Positions 41,822-50,462 are shown, counted from the stretch's first letter. The stretch: DNA of 64,000 bases from Thermoplasmata archaeon (GCA_021802125.1 JAKAAX010000002.1:186001-250000), one strand, 5' to 3'. The notes: a model not told the origin generated them from the letters alone. A program made the numbers and translations.

Positions 41822-44800
41822 ATCGGTGGAGGGTTCGGAGGCGGACGTGCGAAGGACCTCGCCCGCGCCGCAGAAGCGCTCCGAAAGCAGAAGTCCGGAG
41901 CGGACGACGCTCGCAAGCAGGCCGAGACGGCCGTCCAGGTCCTGAAGGACGTCGGGGCGGAGGCGCCCCCCGGGCTGGACGAGCTCACGAGCCAGCTCAA
42001 GGACGCCGTCAAGAGCATCTCCTGGGAGAAGGTCGAGCGGATCTCGAAGGACCTGGTCGCGCTCGCCGAGAAGGCCACGCGCGCGCACCTGGAGTCCCAG
42101 GTGGCTCCCCTCCGCTCCAGGTCCGATCGCCTCACCTCCGCGCTCGGCGCGCTTCCTCCCGATCTCGAGGCCCTGGCCAAGAAGGCCCAGGCCGATCTCG
42201 CCGACGGCAAGTTCCCGGAGGTCGCCTCGGCCCTCAAGGATTGGGAAGCCGGGTTGGCCAAGGCGGAAGCGGGCAAGACGGAGGCGACACGTGAGCGGAT
42301 CCGTGCGGTGGTCAAGTGGGCGGGCGAGGAGTCCCGCCTGGAGGCGATCGAGAAGGAGCTCTCCCCGTGCTTCGACGCTCTGCTGAGCGGCGACGCGAAG
42401 GGCTCCGCCGAATGCTTCGAGAAGAACCTCGCGGCGGCCCTTCCCCAGGGGACGAAGAAGCTCCAGCAGAAAGTGGAGGAGGTCCAGGGGCTGGTCAAGC
42501 TCTCCAAGGAGCTCGAGATCGACGCCGGGTCGCTCACCAAGGCGCTCGAGGGGGTGCAGGGCGCGAGCCCGCTCACCTACGACCGCGTTGCGGGGTCGAT
42601 CGAGGAAGCCAAGGCGGGCACCGAGAAGGAGATCCGAGCGAAATCGTTGGAGCGCGCGAAGGACCTGCGCGACTTCTCCGAGACGCTGAAGGAGGAGGGC
42701 GCCGAGTTCTCCGAAGGCTCCGCGGCGCTCGAGGAGGTCGTCAGCCAGATCCCGTCGGCGGCCCTGGAGGACCTCAAGAGCCTCGTGGCCCGCGCCACCG
42801 AGGCCGTCGAGGGCCCCGCGATGAGCGTCGTGGCCGCCTACATCGACGAGGTCCGGCCCCGTCTTGTCGAGGCCCGGCAGCTCGGCCGCAACGCGGTCCC
42901 CGCGATCGAGGAGGTCAACAAGGCCCGCGAGGCCTACCGGAAGAAGGACTTCCGCCAGGCCGTCCAGCGGTCCCAGAAGGCGCTCGAGATCGTGAGCGAC
43001 CTCGTCGCGGACATGGAGGCCGGGCACGAGGAGATCAGCGAGTTCAAGCACCTCCTGACGAGGCTCGCCACGGGCGGCCTCGCCGCACCGGCGTACGACG
43101 AGTACGTGCAGAAGGCGGAGGAGGCGCTCCGGAAGAACGAGCTCGACAAGATGCGTACGGAGCTCCAGGAGGGGCTTCGCGTGGTCGGTCGGGAGAGCCT
43201 CCCCTACTTCCGCTCCCAGCTGGAGCAGGCGCGCCGCGTCCTCGCCCAGATCGAGGAGAGGGGCTGGTCGTCCGCCGAGCTCCCGGGGAAGCTCAAGTCC
43301 GTGCGCCAGAACTTCCAGGAGGGCCGGTTCGCCGAGACCGCCGAGGCCCTCTCGAACTTCAAGGCCACGTTGCGCGCCTCCGTCGCGCCCCACCTGACCC
43401 ACCGCCTCGAGGAGCTGGGGAAGGCCGTCGAGGAGATCCCCGACGCGGACTCGGTCTCCGGGGTCCGCCGCTTGATGGCGGAGACCGACATCGCGCTCAA
43501 GGTCAAGGTCGACGTCGAGCTCGCGCTGGAGAAGCTCGCCCAGACCGAGAAGGAGCTCGCCGTCACCTTCGCGGCCCGCGCCTCCAGCCTCGTCGACGAG
43601 CTGGACGAGGAGGTGCGCGGCCTCGGCACCATGGGGATCGAGACGGGCACGCTCCAGCGCGAGATCCAGCAGATCCACCAGATCTTCGACATGGGGGACT
43701 TCGTCAAGGCCTCCCGGGCGAGCCGGGAGCTCAAGGCCCGCATGCTGCAGCAGCAGCTGCTCCGGGCCGAGGGCGAGGTCTCGAAGGCGAAGTTCTCCCT
43801 GGTCGAGCTCTCGAAGATGGGGCTCGAGCCGGCCCAGTTGAAGCAGGGGCTCGTGGACGCGACCGAGCGCGTGCGTTCGGGGCGATATCCCGGGGCCTAC
43901 CAGCGGGCCGCCAACGTGCTCACGGAGGCGGAGAAGCTCAAGGTCACCGCCCAGAAGGTCCGTGAGGAGATCGGCTCGCTCGCGGAGATCGTCTCGGGGC
44001 TGAGGAAGGGCGGGGTCGGGCAGGAGGAGCTCCAGCCGGTCCTCCCCCGCGCCAAGCAGGCCTCGGAGGCCTACCAGGCGATGGACTTCGAGCGGTCGCT
44101 CGAGCTCGTCGCCGACCTGAAGGCCACCCTCCAATCGCTCGCGCAGCGCCGGGAGGCCCTGCGGTCGATCTCGGAGCTGGGCCAGCTCCTCACGAGCAGC
44201 CGCCAGGTGCTCCCCTCCGACCCCTCGTGGGAGAAGGAGCTCAAGGAGGCCGAGGGGAAGCTCAGCTCCGGCGACGCGGCGGCGGCGGTGGGGATGCTCA
44301 AGGACCTCCGGCCCCGCATCGTCGACGGCGTGCGCGGCGGGCTCGACGGGCAGCTGAAGACGCTCGAGGCGGACCTGCGTTCCGCGCGCTCCGCGGGGCT
44401 CGATACCTCGCAGGTGGAGGGACCTCTCGCCGAGGCGCGCCGGAAGCTCGCCGAGCCGCTCCCGATGGGCGTGGCCGAGCTCATCGACCGCGCACGACGG
44501 GAATTCTTCCAGGGTCGGGCGTTCCTGGAGCAGGCCCAGAAGTCGATCGCTCTCGCGCGGGAGGCCGTGAACCAGGGGGAGCTCGTGCGCGCCGACGTGA
44601 GCGACCTCAAGCCCCGCCTGGGGGAGATGGAGAGCCGGTTCACCGCCGGCGAGCTCTCCGTCGCCCTCGAACTGGCCCAACGCCTCCACCGGGAGGCCGA
44701 GGACCGCGTGCGCTCGCAGGTGACACGCAACCTCGCGTCCTTCCAGGCGATGATCAACCGGGCGAAGATGGAGGGGGCGATCACCGCCGTCGCCGAGAAC

Positions 44801-46306
44801 CTCCTGGTCCAGGCGCGCAACCTGCTCGTCGCAGGGAAGCCCCTGGAAGCGCTCCGGCTGGCGACCCGCAGCGAGACCGAGCTCGAACGTGTCGAGCTCC
44901 AGCACTCGCTCGCCACGAACGCCCTCATCACGCTCAAGGCGAAGCTCGACGACGCCAAGGACCAGGGCGTGCGGGCCCCGGACGCCGAACGCGAGGTCGC
45001 CCGTGCGGAGGACCTGATGGCGCGCGGAGACTACGCGAGCGTCCTGGAGCACACCATGGAGGGGGGAGACCTGCTCCTCCGAGCCTCCGACCAGCTGCGC
45101 CGATCGAAGGACGCGGTGGAGACCTCCCAGAAGCTCCTCACCTCCCTCACCGGGGTCGACGCGGACCTCTCCGTCGCCCGCGAGGACCTGGAGCACGCCC
45201 GGGAGCTGCTGAAGGAGGGGAAGTACGGGGAGGCGCAGACCCTCGCCCGGACCGCGGGCGAAACGGGGCGCGGGGTCGTCGAGACCTTGACGACCCAGCG
45301 CATGTCGACGGTCCGGACCTTGCTCTCCGCCGCGAAGGCCATGGACGCGGAGGCCGCCAGCGCCTACCCCGCGCTCCTCACGCGGGCGGAGGAGGCGCTC
45401 AAGAACCGCGATTGGAAGGGGGCGCTCGACCGCCTTTCCGAGGCGAAGGAGACCCTGGAGACGGGCATCTCGAAGATCCTCACCGGTGAGGAGGAGAAGC
45501 TGGCCGTCCTCTGGAAGGCCGTGCCTCCGGTCGACGCGTCGGACACCGAGGCGCGGGCGAAGGTGACCGCTTCCTTGAAGGAGGCTCGCGAGAAGGCCGA
45601 CTACGCGACCTTCCGCGAGACCCTGGACCGCGCGACGAAGGAGGCGCAGGGGCTGCGGAGAAAGCACCTGGAGCGGGAGGTCTCGGAGATGGAGTCGCGC
45701 GTCCTTCTGGGCGAGAGGCTGGGCGTCGACATGACCCCCGTCATGGAGTCCTTCAGCGAGGTCAAGATGAACCTGAAGAGCGGTCCGCTGGACACGATGA
45801 TGGCCCAGCTCGCGAAGTGCGAGGAGTCGCTCTCCAAGCTGCTCGTGACGCGCCTCACCGACCGGACCACGGAGCTCGCGGGCGAGGCGGCCTTCGCCCG
45901 CGACGGGCTCAGCATGGAAGTGGGCCCGGTCGAGCAGATGCTCCGCGTCGTGGAGACCCTCCAGGGCTCCGGCGACGTGGTGGGGGCCGCCCGCAAGCTC
46001 GTCGAGGCCGAAGGGGAGCTCGCGAAGAGGAAGGAGCTGCACTGGCAGCTCACCAACACCCAGTACATGATCGACCAGAAGCTCGCCACCCTCACCGACC
46101 GCAAGGTGGACGTCGGGGGCATCCGGGACCTCCTCGGCGAGGCCCTGAAGGCGAGGCAGACCGACTACACCAAGGCCCTCGAGATCTCCCAGAAGGCGCT
46201 GGACGAGCTACGCCGCCTTCTGAACGAAGGAACGCCCGCGACCGTCGCGGGGGGCACGGAGAACCAAGCCGCCGCCTCGGCCTCCCCGGACAACGGCCGG
46301 ACCTAG
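41822..46306 (+). CDS. Giant all-helical repeat protein (~1494 aa), non-canonical start
   Basis: Coding-like sequence runs from just after a TAG at 41795 to the stop at 46304-46306. The first ordinary start is a GTG at 42101, yet the 93 codons before it encode the same helical pattern (KDLARAAEALRKQKSGADDA). A GGAGGGAGG sequence at 41801-41809 precedes an ATC at 41822, proposed as start. The protein is entirely helical: recurrent units end in a G-[DKR]-[FY]-x2-A motif, e.g. KDFRQAVQRSQKALEIV, GDFVKASRASRELKA, GKYGEAQTLARTAGE, resembling degenerate TPRs. No membrane segment, signal or enzyme motif. Probably an intracellular scaffold. Family not recognised. Confidence 0.8.
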   Translation: MGGGFGGGRAKDLARAAEALRKQKSGADDARKQAETAVQVLKDVGAEAPPGLDELTSQLKDAVKSISWEKVERISKDLVALAEKATRAHLESQVAPLRSRSDRLTSALGALPPDLEALAKKAQADLADGKFPEVASALKDWEAGLAKAEAGKTEATRERIRAVVKWAGEESRLEAIEKELSPCFDALLSGDAKGSAECFEKNLAAALPQGTKKLQQKVEEVQGLVKLSKELEIDAGSLTKALEGVQGASPLTYDRVAGSIEEAKAGTEKEIRAKSLERAKDLRDFSETLKEEGAEFSEGSAALEEVVSQIPSAALEDLKSLVARATEAVEGPAMSVVAAYIDEVRPRLVEARQLGRNAVPAIEEVNKAREAYRKKDFRQAVQRSQKALEIVSDLVADMEAGHEEISEFKHLLTRLATGGLAAPAYDEYVQKAEEALRKNELDKMRTELQEGLRVVGRESLPYFRSQLEQARRVLAQIEERGWSSAELPGKLKSVRQNFQEGRFAETAEALSNFKATLRASVAPHLTHRLEELGKAVEEIPDADSVSGVRRLMAETDIALKVKVDVELALEKLAQTEKELAVTFAARASSLVDELDEEVRGLGTMGIETGTLQREIQQIHQIFDMGDFVKASRASRELKARMLQQQLLRAEGEVSKAKFSLVELSKMGLEPAQLKQGLVDATERVRSGRYPGAYQRAANVLTEAEKLKVTAQKVREEIGSLAEIVSGLRKGGVGQEELQPVLPRAKQASEAYQAMDFERSLELVADLKATLQSLAQRREALRSISELGQLLTSSRQVLPSDPSWEKELKEAEGKLSSGDAAAAVGMLKDLRPRIVDGVRGGLDGQLKTLEADLRSARSAGLDTSQVEGPLAEARRKLAEPLPMGVAELIDRARREFFQGRAFLEQAQKSIALAREAVNQGELVRADVSDLKPRLGEMESRFTAGELSVALELAQRLHREAEDRVRSQVTRNLASFQAMINRAKMEGAITAVAENLLVQARNLLVAGKPLEALRLATRSETELERVELQHSLATNALITLKAKLDDAKDQGVRAPDAEREVARAEDLMARGDYASVLEHTMEGGDLLLRASDQLRRSKDAVETSQKLLTSLTGVDADLSVAREDLEHARELLKEGKYGEAQTLARTAGETGRGVVETLTTQRMSTVRTLLSAAKAMDAEAASAYPALLTRAEEALKNRDWKGALDRLSEAKETLETGISKILTGEEEKLAVLWKAVPPVDASDTEARAKVTASLKEAREKADYATFRETLDRATKEAQGLRRKHLEREVSEMESRVLLGERLGVDMTPVMESFSEVKMNLKSGPLDTMMAQLAKCEESLSKLLVTRLTDRTTELAGEAAFARDGLSMEVGPVEQMLRVVETLQGSGDVVGAARKLVEAEGELAKRKELHWQLTNTQYMIDQKLATLTDRKVDVGGIRDLLGEALKARQTDYTKALEISQKALDELRRLLNEGTPATVAGGTENQAAASASPDNGRT

Positions 46307-46389
46307 GGAAGCCGCGGCGGTGAGGGGAGAAGCCCCTCCCGCGCGTAGGGCGCGGACGAGGAAGCCGAGGTTGGAAGGCCTTCCGCCGG

Positions 46390-46839
46390 TCAGGCGGGAG
46401 AGGTCGGGGCTTCCGCCGCGTAGCCGCCCGTGGACCCGCCCCGGACGCTGTTGGGGAGCCGGTCGTATTCGACCTTGTGCTTGAGCCCGGCCTTCTTGAG
46501 CACGACGGAGATGGACTCGGTCAACTGGACCACTTCCTGGCAGCGGGACGGTCGGCTCACGTAGAACTCGACCTTGCGGTCCTCCCGGATCGGGAAGATG
46601 AGGCGCATGCCGGCCGCCTCCTGGCGGTTGAAGCCCGAGGGCTTTCGGCCGCTCTTGATGTCCCGGAGGTTCTCCTCGAGAAGGATCTCGGGAAGGAGCT
46701 GGTCGGGCTCCCGGAGGAAGGGGCGGTTCGCCTCGACGACGCGCCGGTGGATCTCAGGGTAGACGCGGCTCAGTTCGCGGAAGTCCTTCTTCCCCTCGAT
46801 GACGATGTGACCCGTCCGGGCCTTGACCGGCGCCATCAT
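46390..46839 (-). CDS. Conserved-looking hypothetical protein
   Basis: 149 residues from the tandem ATGATG at 46839. A CAAGATATAC box centred 26 nt upstream supports this start over a longer frame to 46998. The protein mixes helix and strand (HIVIEGKKDFRELSRVYPEI, LLPEILLEENLRDIKSGRKP, MRLIFPIREDRKVEFYVSRP) and has a disordered Ser/Gly/Ala tail. No family recognised, no zinc or P-loop motif. Possibly nucleic-acid binding given its basic centre. Confidence 0.65.
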   Translation of the reverse strand: MMAPVKARTGHIVIEGKKDFRELSRVYPEIHRRVVEANRPFLREPDQLLPEILLEENLRDIKSGRKPSGFNRQEAAGMRLIFPIREDRKVEFYVSRPSRCQEVVQLTESISVVLKKAGLKHKVEYDRLPNSVRGGSTGGYAAEAPTSPA

Positions 46840-46860
46840 GTACCTTTGCACGGTGGGCGG

Positions 46861-46869
46861 GTATATCTT
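46861..46869 (-). promoter_or_regulatory. TATA box for the hypothetical gene at 46839
   Basis: AAGATATAC on the minus strand, centred 26 nt before the ATGATG start. Confidence 0.6.
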
Positions 46870-47007
46870 GACTCCGTGACAAGACCTGTCATCATCGAAG
46901 GGGACTGGTCGCATACGTGCGCATTCCGGCGCACCCGGGACCGGACCGGAAGCCCGGGGGGACCGAGAAGGAGCCTTGCGGAGACCACTGCCTCGCAAGA
47001 GAAAGGG

Positions 47008-47016
47008 CCAAAAGGG
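47008..47016 (+). promoter_or_regulatory. TATA-like element of tRNA-Glu
   Basis: CCAAAAGGG centred 26 nt before the tRNA 5' end. Confidence 0.45.
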
Positions 47017-47037
47017 ACCGCTCTTAGGCCGAGCCGC

Positions 47038-47110
47038 GCTCCTGTAGTCTAGTGGTCAAGGATAGAGGCCTCTCGAGCCTTTGACGCGGGTTCAAATCCC
47101 GCCAGGAGCA
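47038..47110 (+). tRNA. tRNA-Glu (CTC anticodon)
   Basis: 73 nt. Acceptor stem GCTCCTG pairs fully with CAGGAGC, discriminator A, no encoded CCA. D arm begins TAGTCTAGTGGTCAAGGA, typical of Glu. Anticodon loop CTCTCGA gives CTC (reads GAG); the anticodon stem contains one G-U pair at its base. T arm GCGGG-TTCAAAT-CCCGC is perfect. No intron. The gene serves the dominant Glu codon of this GC-rich genome. Confidence 0.95.
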
Positions 47111-47428
47111 TCCTTCCCCCGCGCGCAGCCTGGTTGGTCGCCTCAGAGGGGCCGTTCGCGCCCGTGAACCGTCGACGGACGGGTTCTCCCCGCCGATAGG
47201 ACAAGGACGTTCCTGGCAAGGCGCACGAGAGGTGGGGGGTGGGTCAGGGGACCCTGTTCGGGTCCCCCCCCTCAGTGCCGGCAGCATTCCCCCCCGTTCG
47301 GCAGGTGCGCCGCGCATCCGCGGCGGCGACCTAGCCGCTTCCGCCTCTCGGCGGGAGGATCCCACCCGGGGATCGATCACGCTCTCCGTTGCGCGGTGAG
47401 TGACACCCCGCCCGGAGAACGGATCGGT
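47111..47428. other. Region downstream of tRNA with a strong hairpin
   Basis: About 320 bp without a gene. It contains GGGGACCC at 47247-47254 and its complement GGGTCCCC at 47260-47267, an 8-bp GC stem with a 5-nt loop TGTTC. No T-run follows, so it is not an ordinary archaeal terminator. The rest shows nothing recognisable. Confidence 0.45.
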
Positions 47429-47605
47429 TCACTCGAGGACCTTGATATGGTCGGCCGGAGCCACGAACCCGATCTTCTTGTGGGTCCCGTCGCAATAGGG
47501 CTTCTTCGAGGACTGGCCGCAGCGGCAGAGCGCAGCGGTCACCTTTCCGTCCACTTGGATCAGATTCGGCCCGTTCTCTGCCACTAGTACTTCGACTCGC
47601 GTCAT
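47429..47605 (-). CDS. CDGSH iron-sulphur domain protein
   Basis: 58 residues from ATG 47605, essentially one CDGSH domain. The cluster motif CRCGQSSKKPYCDGTHKKIG matches CxCx2Sx3PxCDGTH exactly, so a [2Fe-2S] cluster with three Cys and one His ligand is expected. The N-terminal half (VEVLVAENGPNLIQVDGK) gives the beta cap. Such mini-proteins act in redox or Fe-S transfer. Stands alone. Confidence 0.93.
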   Translation of the reverse strand: MTRVEVLVAENGPNLIQVDGKVTAALCRCGQSSKKPYCDGTHKKIGFVAPADHIKVLE

Positions 47606-47839
47606 CCTCGATACGCAGTCGCTTGGGTGGAAAATGACTCGCTCCCTCGCGAGGAAGTAACTCCCGAGCCCGCAAGGTATGGCGACGGGTCGTGGGAAGG
47701 CAGGTTTGAGGGGACGTCCCTCTATCCTGCGGAGGCCGCTGCAAGAACCCATCTCGAGACGACGTGGGCCCGACGGTCAACCCCCCCTCGGCGAGCGCCT
47801 TCGCTTCGGCGCGGCCGAAGGACGCGAACCTCTCCCAGC

Positions 47840-48310
47840 TCAGCCCACGGCCCTCTTCACGAGCGCCGTGATCCTGGCCTCCTCCTCGGGGGAGAGCTCC
47901 TTGAGGGCGAAGTCGGTGGGCCACATGCGGCCCTCGTCAAGGTTCGCGCCGTCGCTGAACCCCAGCGTCGCGTAGCGCGTGCCGAACTTGCTCGCGTTCC
48001 GGTAGAAGCAGAGCACGTCGCCGTCCTTGCTGTAGGCGGGCATGCCGTACCAGAGCCTCGGGACGAGGCTCGGGGCGGCGCTGCGGATCAGCGCGTGCAG
48101 GCGTTCGCCCGTGGCGCGCTCCGCGGGGGGCATCGTGGCGAGCTTCGCGAGGATGGCGGCCTCGCCATCGGCCTTTCCCGCCTTCATCTCCTTCGCGCGC
48201 TCTCGCATGGCAGCCTTCTCGGCCTCGGAGAAGCCCATCGAGGAGGTGCGCCGTCCTCCCTGCTTGCGGTCACGCGTCGTCCCACTTCGCGAGCTCGTCT
48301 TCGCGACCAT
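47840..48310 (-). CDS. DUF1801 / YdhG-like protein
   Basis: 156 residues from ATG 48310; other in-frame ATGs lie 15 and about 51 nt further upstream. The C-terminal ~110 residues match the DUF1801 (YdhG/YdeI) pattern: [60 protein letters not shown] and [20 protein letters not shown]. The N-terminal 45 residues are charged and helical. Function of the family is poorly defined (sometimes called iron-chaperone-like). Confidence 0.85.
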   Translation of the reverse strand: MVAKTSSRSGTTRDRKQGGRRTSSMGFSEAEKAAMRERAKEMKAGKADGEAAILAKLATMPPAERATGERLHALIRSAAPSLVPRLWYGMPAYSKDGDVLCFYRNASKFGTRYATLGFSDGANLDEGRMWPTDFALKELSPEEEARITALVKRAVG

Positions 48311-48544
48311 CGCTCTCGTCCTCATCCCCTCGGCGGGGGCAAGGTCGTGGGAGCGACCTCGCATCATGAACCTGTCGACATGGGCGCGGGTCGGACCGCT
48401 TCTGTGGTGTGTCGAGCACTCGGGCAGTGATCGGAACGTCGTCCCGAAGAACTTGGATGACGGGACGGCCAAAGCCCCCCCTGCCCTATAGGGCAGGGGG
48501 AGCGGTCGGGAAAGGGTTGGGAAGTCGCGGGAGCGCAAGCGCGC

Positions 48545-48760
48545 TCAGGCGTTCTTCATCTTGGCCTTTGCGACGTACCCTGCCTTGTCGAGGTAGTACA
48601 TCGTGCCCTTCTCGCGTGTGAACTTCTCGGTCCCGACGCGGGCCTTCTTGCCGCGCTTGTTCCGGGCCGTGGGAGTCTTCCACACGTAGCCGTCCTTTCC
48701 CAGGAAGTACAGATAGCCGTCCTCGCGCGCGATCTTCTCCTTGCCGATGCGTTGTCCCAT
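48545..48760 (-). CDS. 71-aa protein with a duplicated GYxYFLGKxGYV-type motif
   Basis: 71 residues, ATG 48760. Two similar halves: KEKIAREDGYLYFLGKDGYV and TEKFTREKGTMYYLDKAGYV, each a pair of short beta strands after a basic segment, joined by a Lys/Arg-rich linker. The unit K-x2-R-E-x-G-x2-Y-[FY]-L-x-K-x-G-Y-V is clear at about 8-27 and 44-63. Very basic overall, so a nucleic-acid or chromatin role is plausible. Family not recognised. A dyad lies in its promoter. Confidence 0.7.
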   Translation of the reverse strand: MGQRIGKEKIAREDGYLYFLGKDGYVWKTPTARNKRGKKARVGTEKFTREKGTMYYLDKAGYVAKAKMKNA

Positions 48761-48777
48761 GGTGGGGCCTCGTCACC

Positions 48778-48799
48778 CCCTACATAGAGGGGGTATGTA
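48778..48799 (-). promoter_or_regulatory. Inverted repeat in the promoter of the 71-aa protein gene
   Basis: TACATA at about 48780-48785 and TATGTA at about 48793-48798 form a 6-bp inverted repeat around a G-rich spacer, 20-38 nt before the ATG at 48760, overlapping where TATA should be. It could be the TATA element, an operator, or both. Confidence 0.4.
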
Positions 48800-49164
48800 A
48801 GGGGTGGGGATGGTGTCGAAAAGGGCTTCTCCTCGCTGCCGAAGAGGATTTCCGGGCTTTTGTCGAGGTCCTCTCGAGGTTGATCGGGGGTTTTATCGAG
48901 GGTGAAACGCGAGTCTTGTCGAGCGCGAGGGGCCCGCGCTCGCCGCAGGACCGTCGGTCGTTCGCGGACTCGGCGAGGTCCGGAGTGGACGGCCGGGACC
49001 ACGAGGGAAGCTTCCTACGAGAAAGGCCGTCCGAGGAGGATGTGGGCCGGGTGCGCGCAGGCTCTGAGGTCGAAGACGTTCTTTCGCACCACGTCCACGG
49101 CGAGAGCGATGGGATCGTAGGCGATGAAAGGTCGGAGCCCACTCGGAAAAAGTCCTTTCCTCGG
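48800..49164. other. Divergent gap; possible minus-strand gene remnant
   Basis: About 365 bp. On the minus strand, ending at a TAG at 49015-49017, a startless frame of about 50 codons reads GLRPFIAYDPIALAVDVVRK and then NVFDLRACAHPAHILLGRPF, more protein-like than the other frames. It may be a gene fragment or chance. Nothing else seen. Confidence 0.3.
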
Positions 49165-49205
49165 GCTAATAGCCGTGCGACGACCTGAGACCGAAGCGGA
49201 GACCG

Positions 49206-50018
49206 ATGAAGATCATCGTGGCTAGCGAGGAGGACCCGGTCGCGAAGGCCGTGGCCACGCTCCTGGGGACCGGCGAGGCGACAGAGCACCACCTCGGACA
49301 CTCTCGTCTGCGGCATCTCGGAGGAGACCGCTACCTCCTCCGGCGACCAGGGCTCCACATCGAGGATGCGAACTTGGGCGAAGAAGTTCCTGCGGCCCTC
49401 CTCCCGCAGGTCGAGGCGATGATCTTCCCCTCCGTCCACCGGAGCGACTCCAACCGACCCGCGCTGACCGTCCACCCCACGGGGAACCTCACCCCGGACG
49501 CCGAGGTCGGCGGGCGGCCGAGCGCGCTCTCGGCGGTGCCGGCCCATCTCATGACCGAGGCCTTTCTGCGCTGGCACGAAGAGGGCGCGCGTCTGGGGAT
49601 CGAGACGACGTTCGAGGCCACCCACCACGGGCCCCTCTTGGAGATTCCGTCGTTCTTCATCGAGATCGGCAGCACGCCCAAGGAATGGGAAGAGCCGGGG
49701 GCACTGAAGGCTCTGACCGATCTCCTTCTGACCGTCGAGGTTTCTCGGACCGCCGCGGACCCGGTCGTCGTCGGGGTCGGAGGCGGCCACTACATGCCTC
49801 GGTTCCGGGACCTGGTGCGGAAGCGGAAGGTCGCGGTGGGCCACCTGGTCCCCTCCCACGACCTTCCGAGCCTCGACGCCGCGATGGCCGCGCAGCTCGT
49901 TGAGCGGAGCCAAGGCGCGGTCGGGGTGGTCCTCGCCAAAGCGGTGGACGGCCGTCCGTCCTCCCCCCTCCTTCAGCTCCTTCCGGAGCTCCAGGAACGG
50001 GCGCTGCAGCCACGTTAG
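49206..50018 (+). CDS. dtdA: D-aminoacyl-tRNA deacylase (archaeal/plant type)
   Basis: 270 residues. DtdA/GEK1 hallmarks: MIFPSVHRSDSNRPALTVHP then TGN, AHLMTEAFLRW, FEATHHGPLLEIPSFFIEIG with STPKEW, and VVVGVGGGHYMPRF. It is a zinc-dependent enzyme that hydrolyses D-aminoacyl-tRNAs, keeping D-amino acids out of proteins. Start ATG 49206; a GCTAATAG element lies 38 nt upstream. Single-gene unit divergent from the 71-aa protein gene. Confidence 0.95.
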   Translation: MKIIVASEEDPVAKAVATLLGTGEATEHHLGHSRLRHLGGDRYLLRRPGLHIEDANLGEEVPAALLPQVEAMIFPSVHRSDSNRPALTVHPTGNLTPDAEVGGRPSALSAVPAHLMTEAFLRWHEEGARLGIETTFEATHHGPLLEIPSFFIEIGSTPKEWEEPGALKALTDLLLTVEVSRTAADPVVVGVGGGHYMPRFRDLVRKRKVAVGHLVPSHDLPSLDAAMAAQLVERSQGAVGVVLAKAVDGRPSSPLLQLLPELQERALQPR

Positions 50019-50112
50019 GTGGTCGACCTGGGACGCGGGCCGCGCGGCCCAGAATTCGTGCGCCTACGCCAACAGTTAGGGTCGGGCGAGGAAAGGGTTG
50101 GGAAGAAGGGCC

Positions 50113-50382
50113 CTACTGGGACCGCTTCTTCTCGTTCGGGGACCGGGGCTGGAACAGGAACGCTCCGCTCCGGTAGACCGCGCGTCCGAGCTTCACATCG
50201 CGGACGTTCGTGTACCTGGTGGGCCCCTTCGAGGCCGTCATCAGGGTGTCGATGACCTGTCGGAAGAGCGCGCTCTGGTTGATCTCGGGGTGGCGCTCCA
50301 GGAACTCGTTCTGCTCGCGGGTGATGGTGATGTTCTTGCGGAGCATCCCGGTGGCCTGGGCCGTGATCTCGGGTCCGGTCAT
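50113..50382 (-). CDS. Ribbon-helix-helix regulator
   Basis: 89 residues from ATG 50382. RHH core: LRKNITITREQNEFLERHPE then INQSALFRQVIDTLM, the usual strand-helix-helix. The C-terminal ~40 residues (YTNVRDVKLGRAVYRSGAFL) are a small beta-like extension that could bind a ligand. A TATA (AATTAAATACC) is centred 26 nt upstream, which favours this ATG over the one at 50400. A palindrome ATGCGCAT lies between TATA and start, a good candidate for autoregulation. Confidence 0.78.
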   Translation of the reverse strand: MTGPEITAQATGMLRKNITITREQNEFLERHPEINQSALFRQVIDTLMTASKGPTRYTNVRDVKLGRAVYRSGAFLFQPRSPNEKKRSQ

Positions 50383-50392
50383 GAATGCACGT

Positions 50393-50413
50393 ATGCGCAT
50401 TGGGTATTTAATT
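50393..50413 (-). promoter_or_regulatory. TATA box plus palindromic site of the RHH gene
   Basis: AATTAAATACC (50403-50413) followed immediately by the perfect 8-bp palindrome ATGCGCAT (50393-50400), which would cover the transcription start. Confidence 0.5.
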
Positions 50414-50462
50414 GAACCGTTACCGGAGACGCATGCCGGACGTCAGCAGGGAGCACGGTTCG

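Noticed and set aside
41639..46042. 1467-codon open frame antisense to the giant helical-repeat gene
   Set aside because: It mirrors the Leu/Glu/Arg codon pattern of the plus-strand gene and has no motif or promoter; it is a GC-driven shadow.
47200..47300. Possible SRP RNA (GTCAGG near AGCA)
   Set aside because: The conserved helix 8 loops of SRP RNA are not present and the surrounding sequence does not fold as the Alu or S domain.
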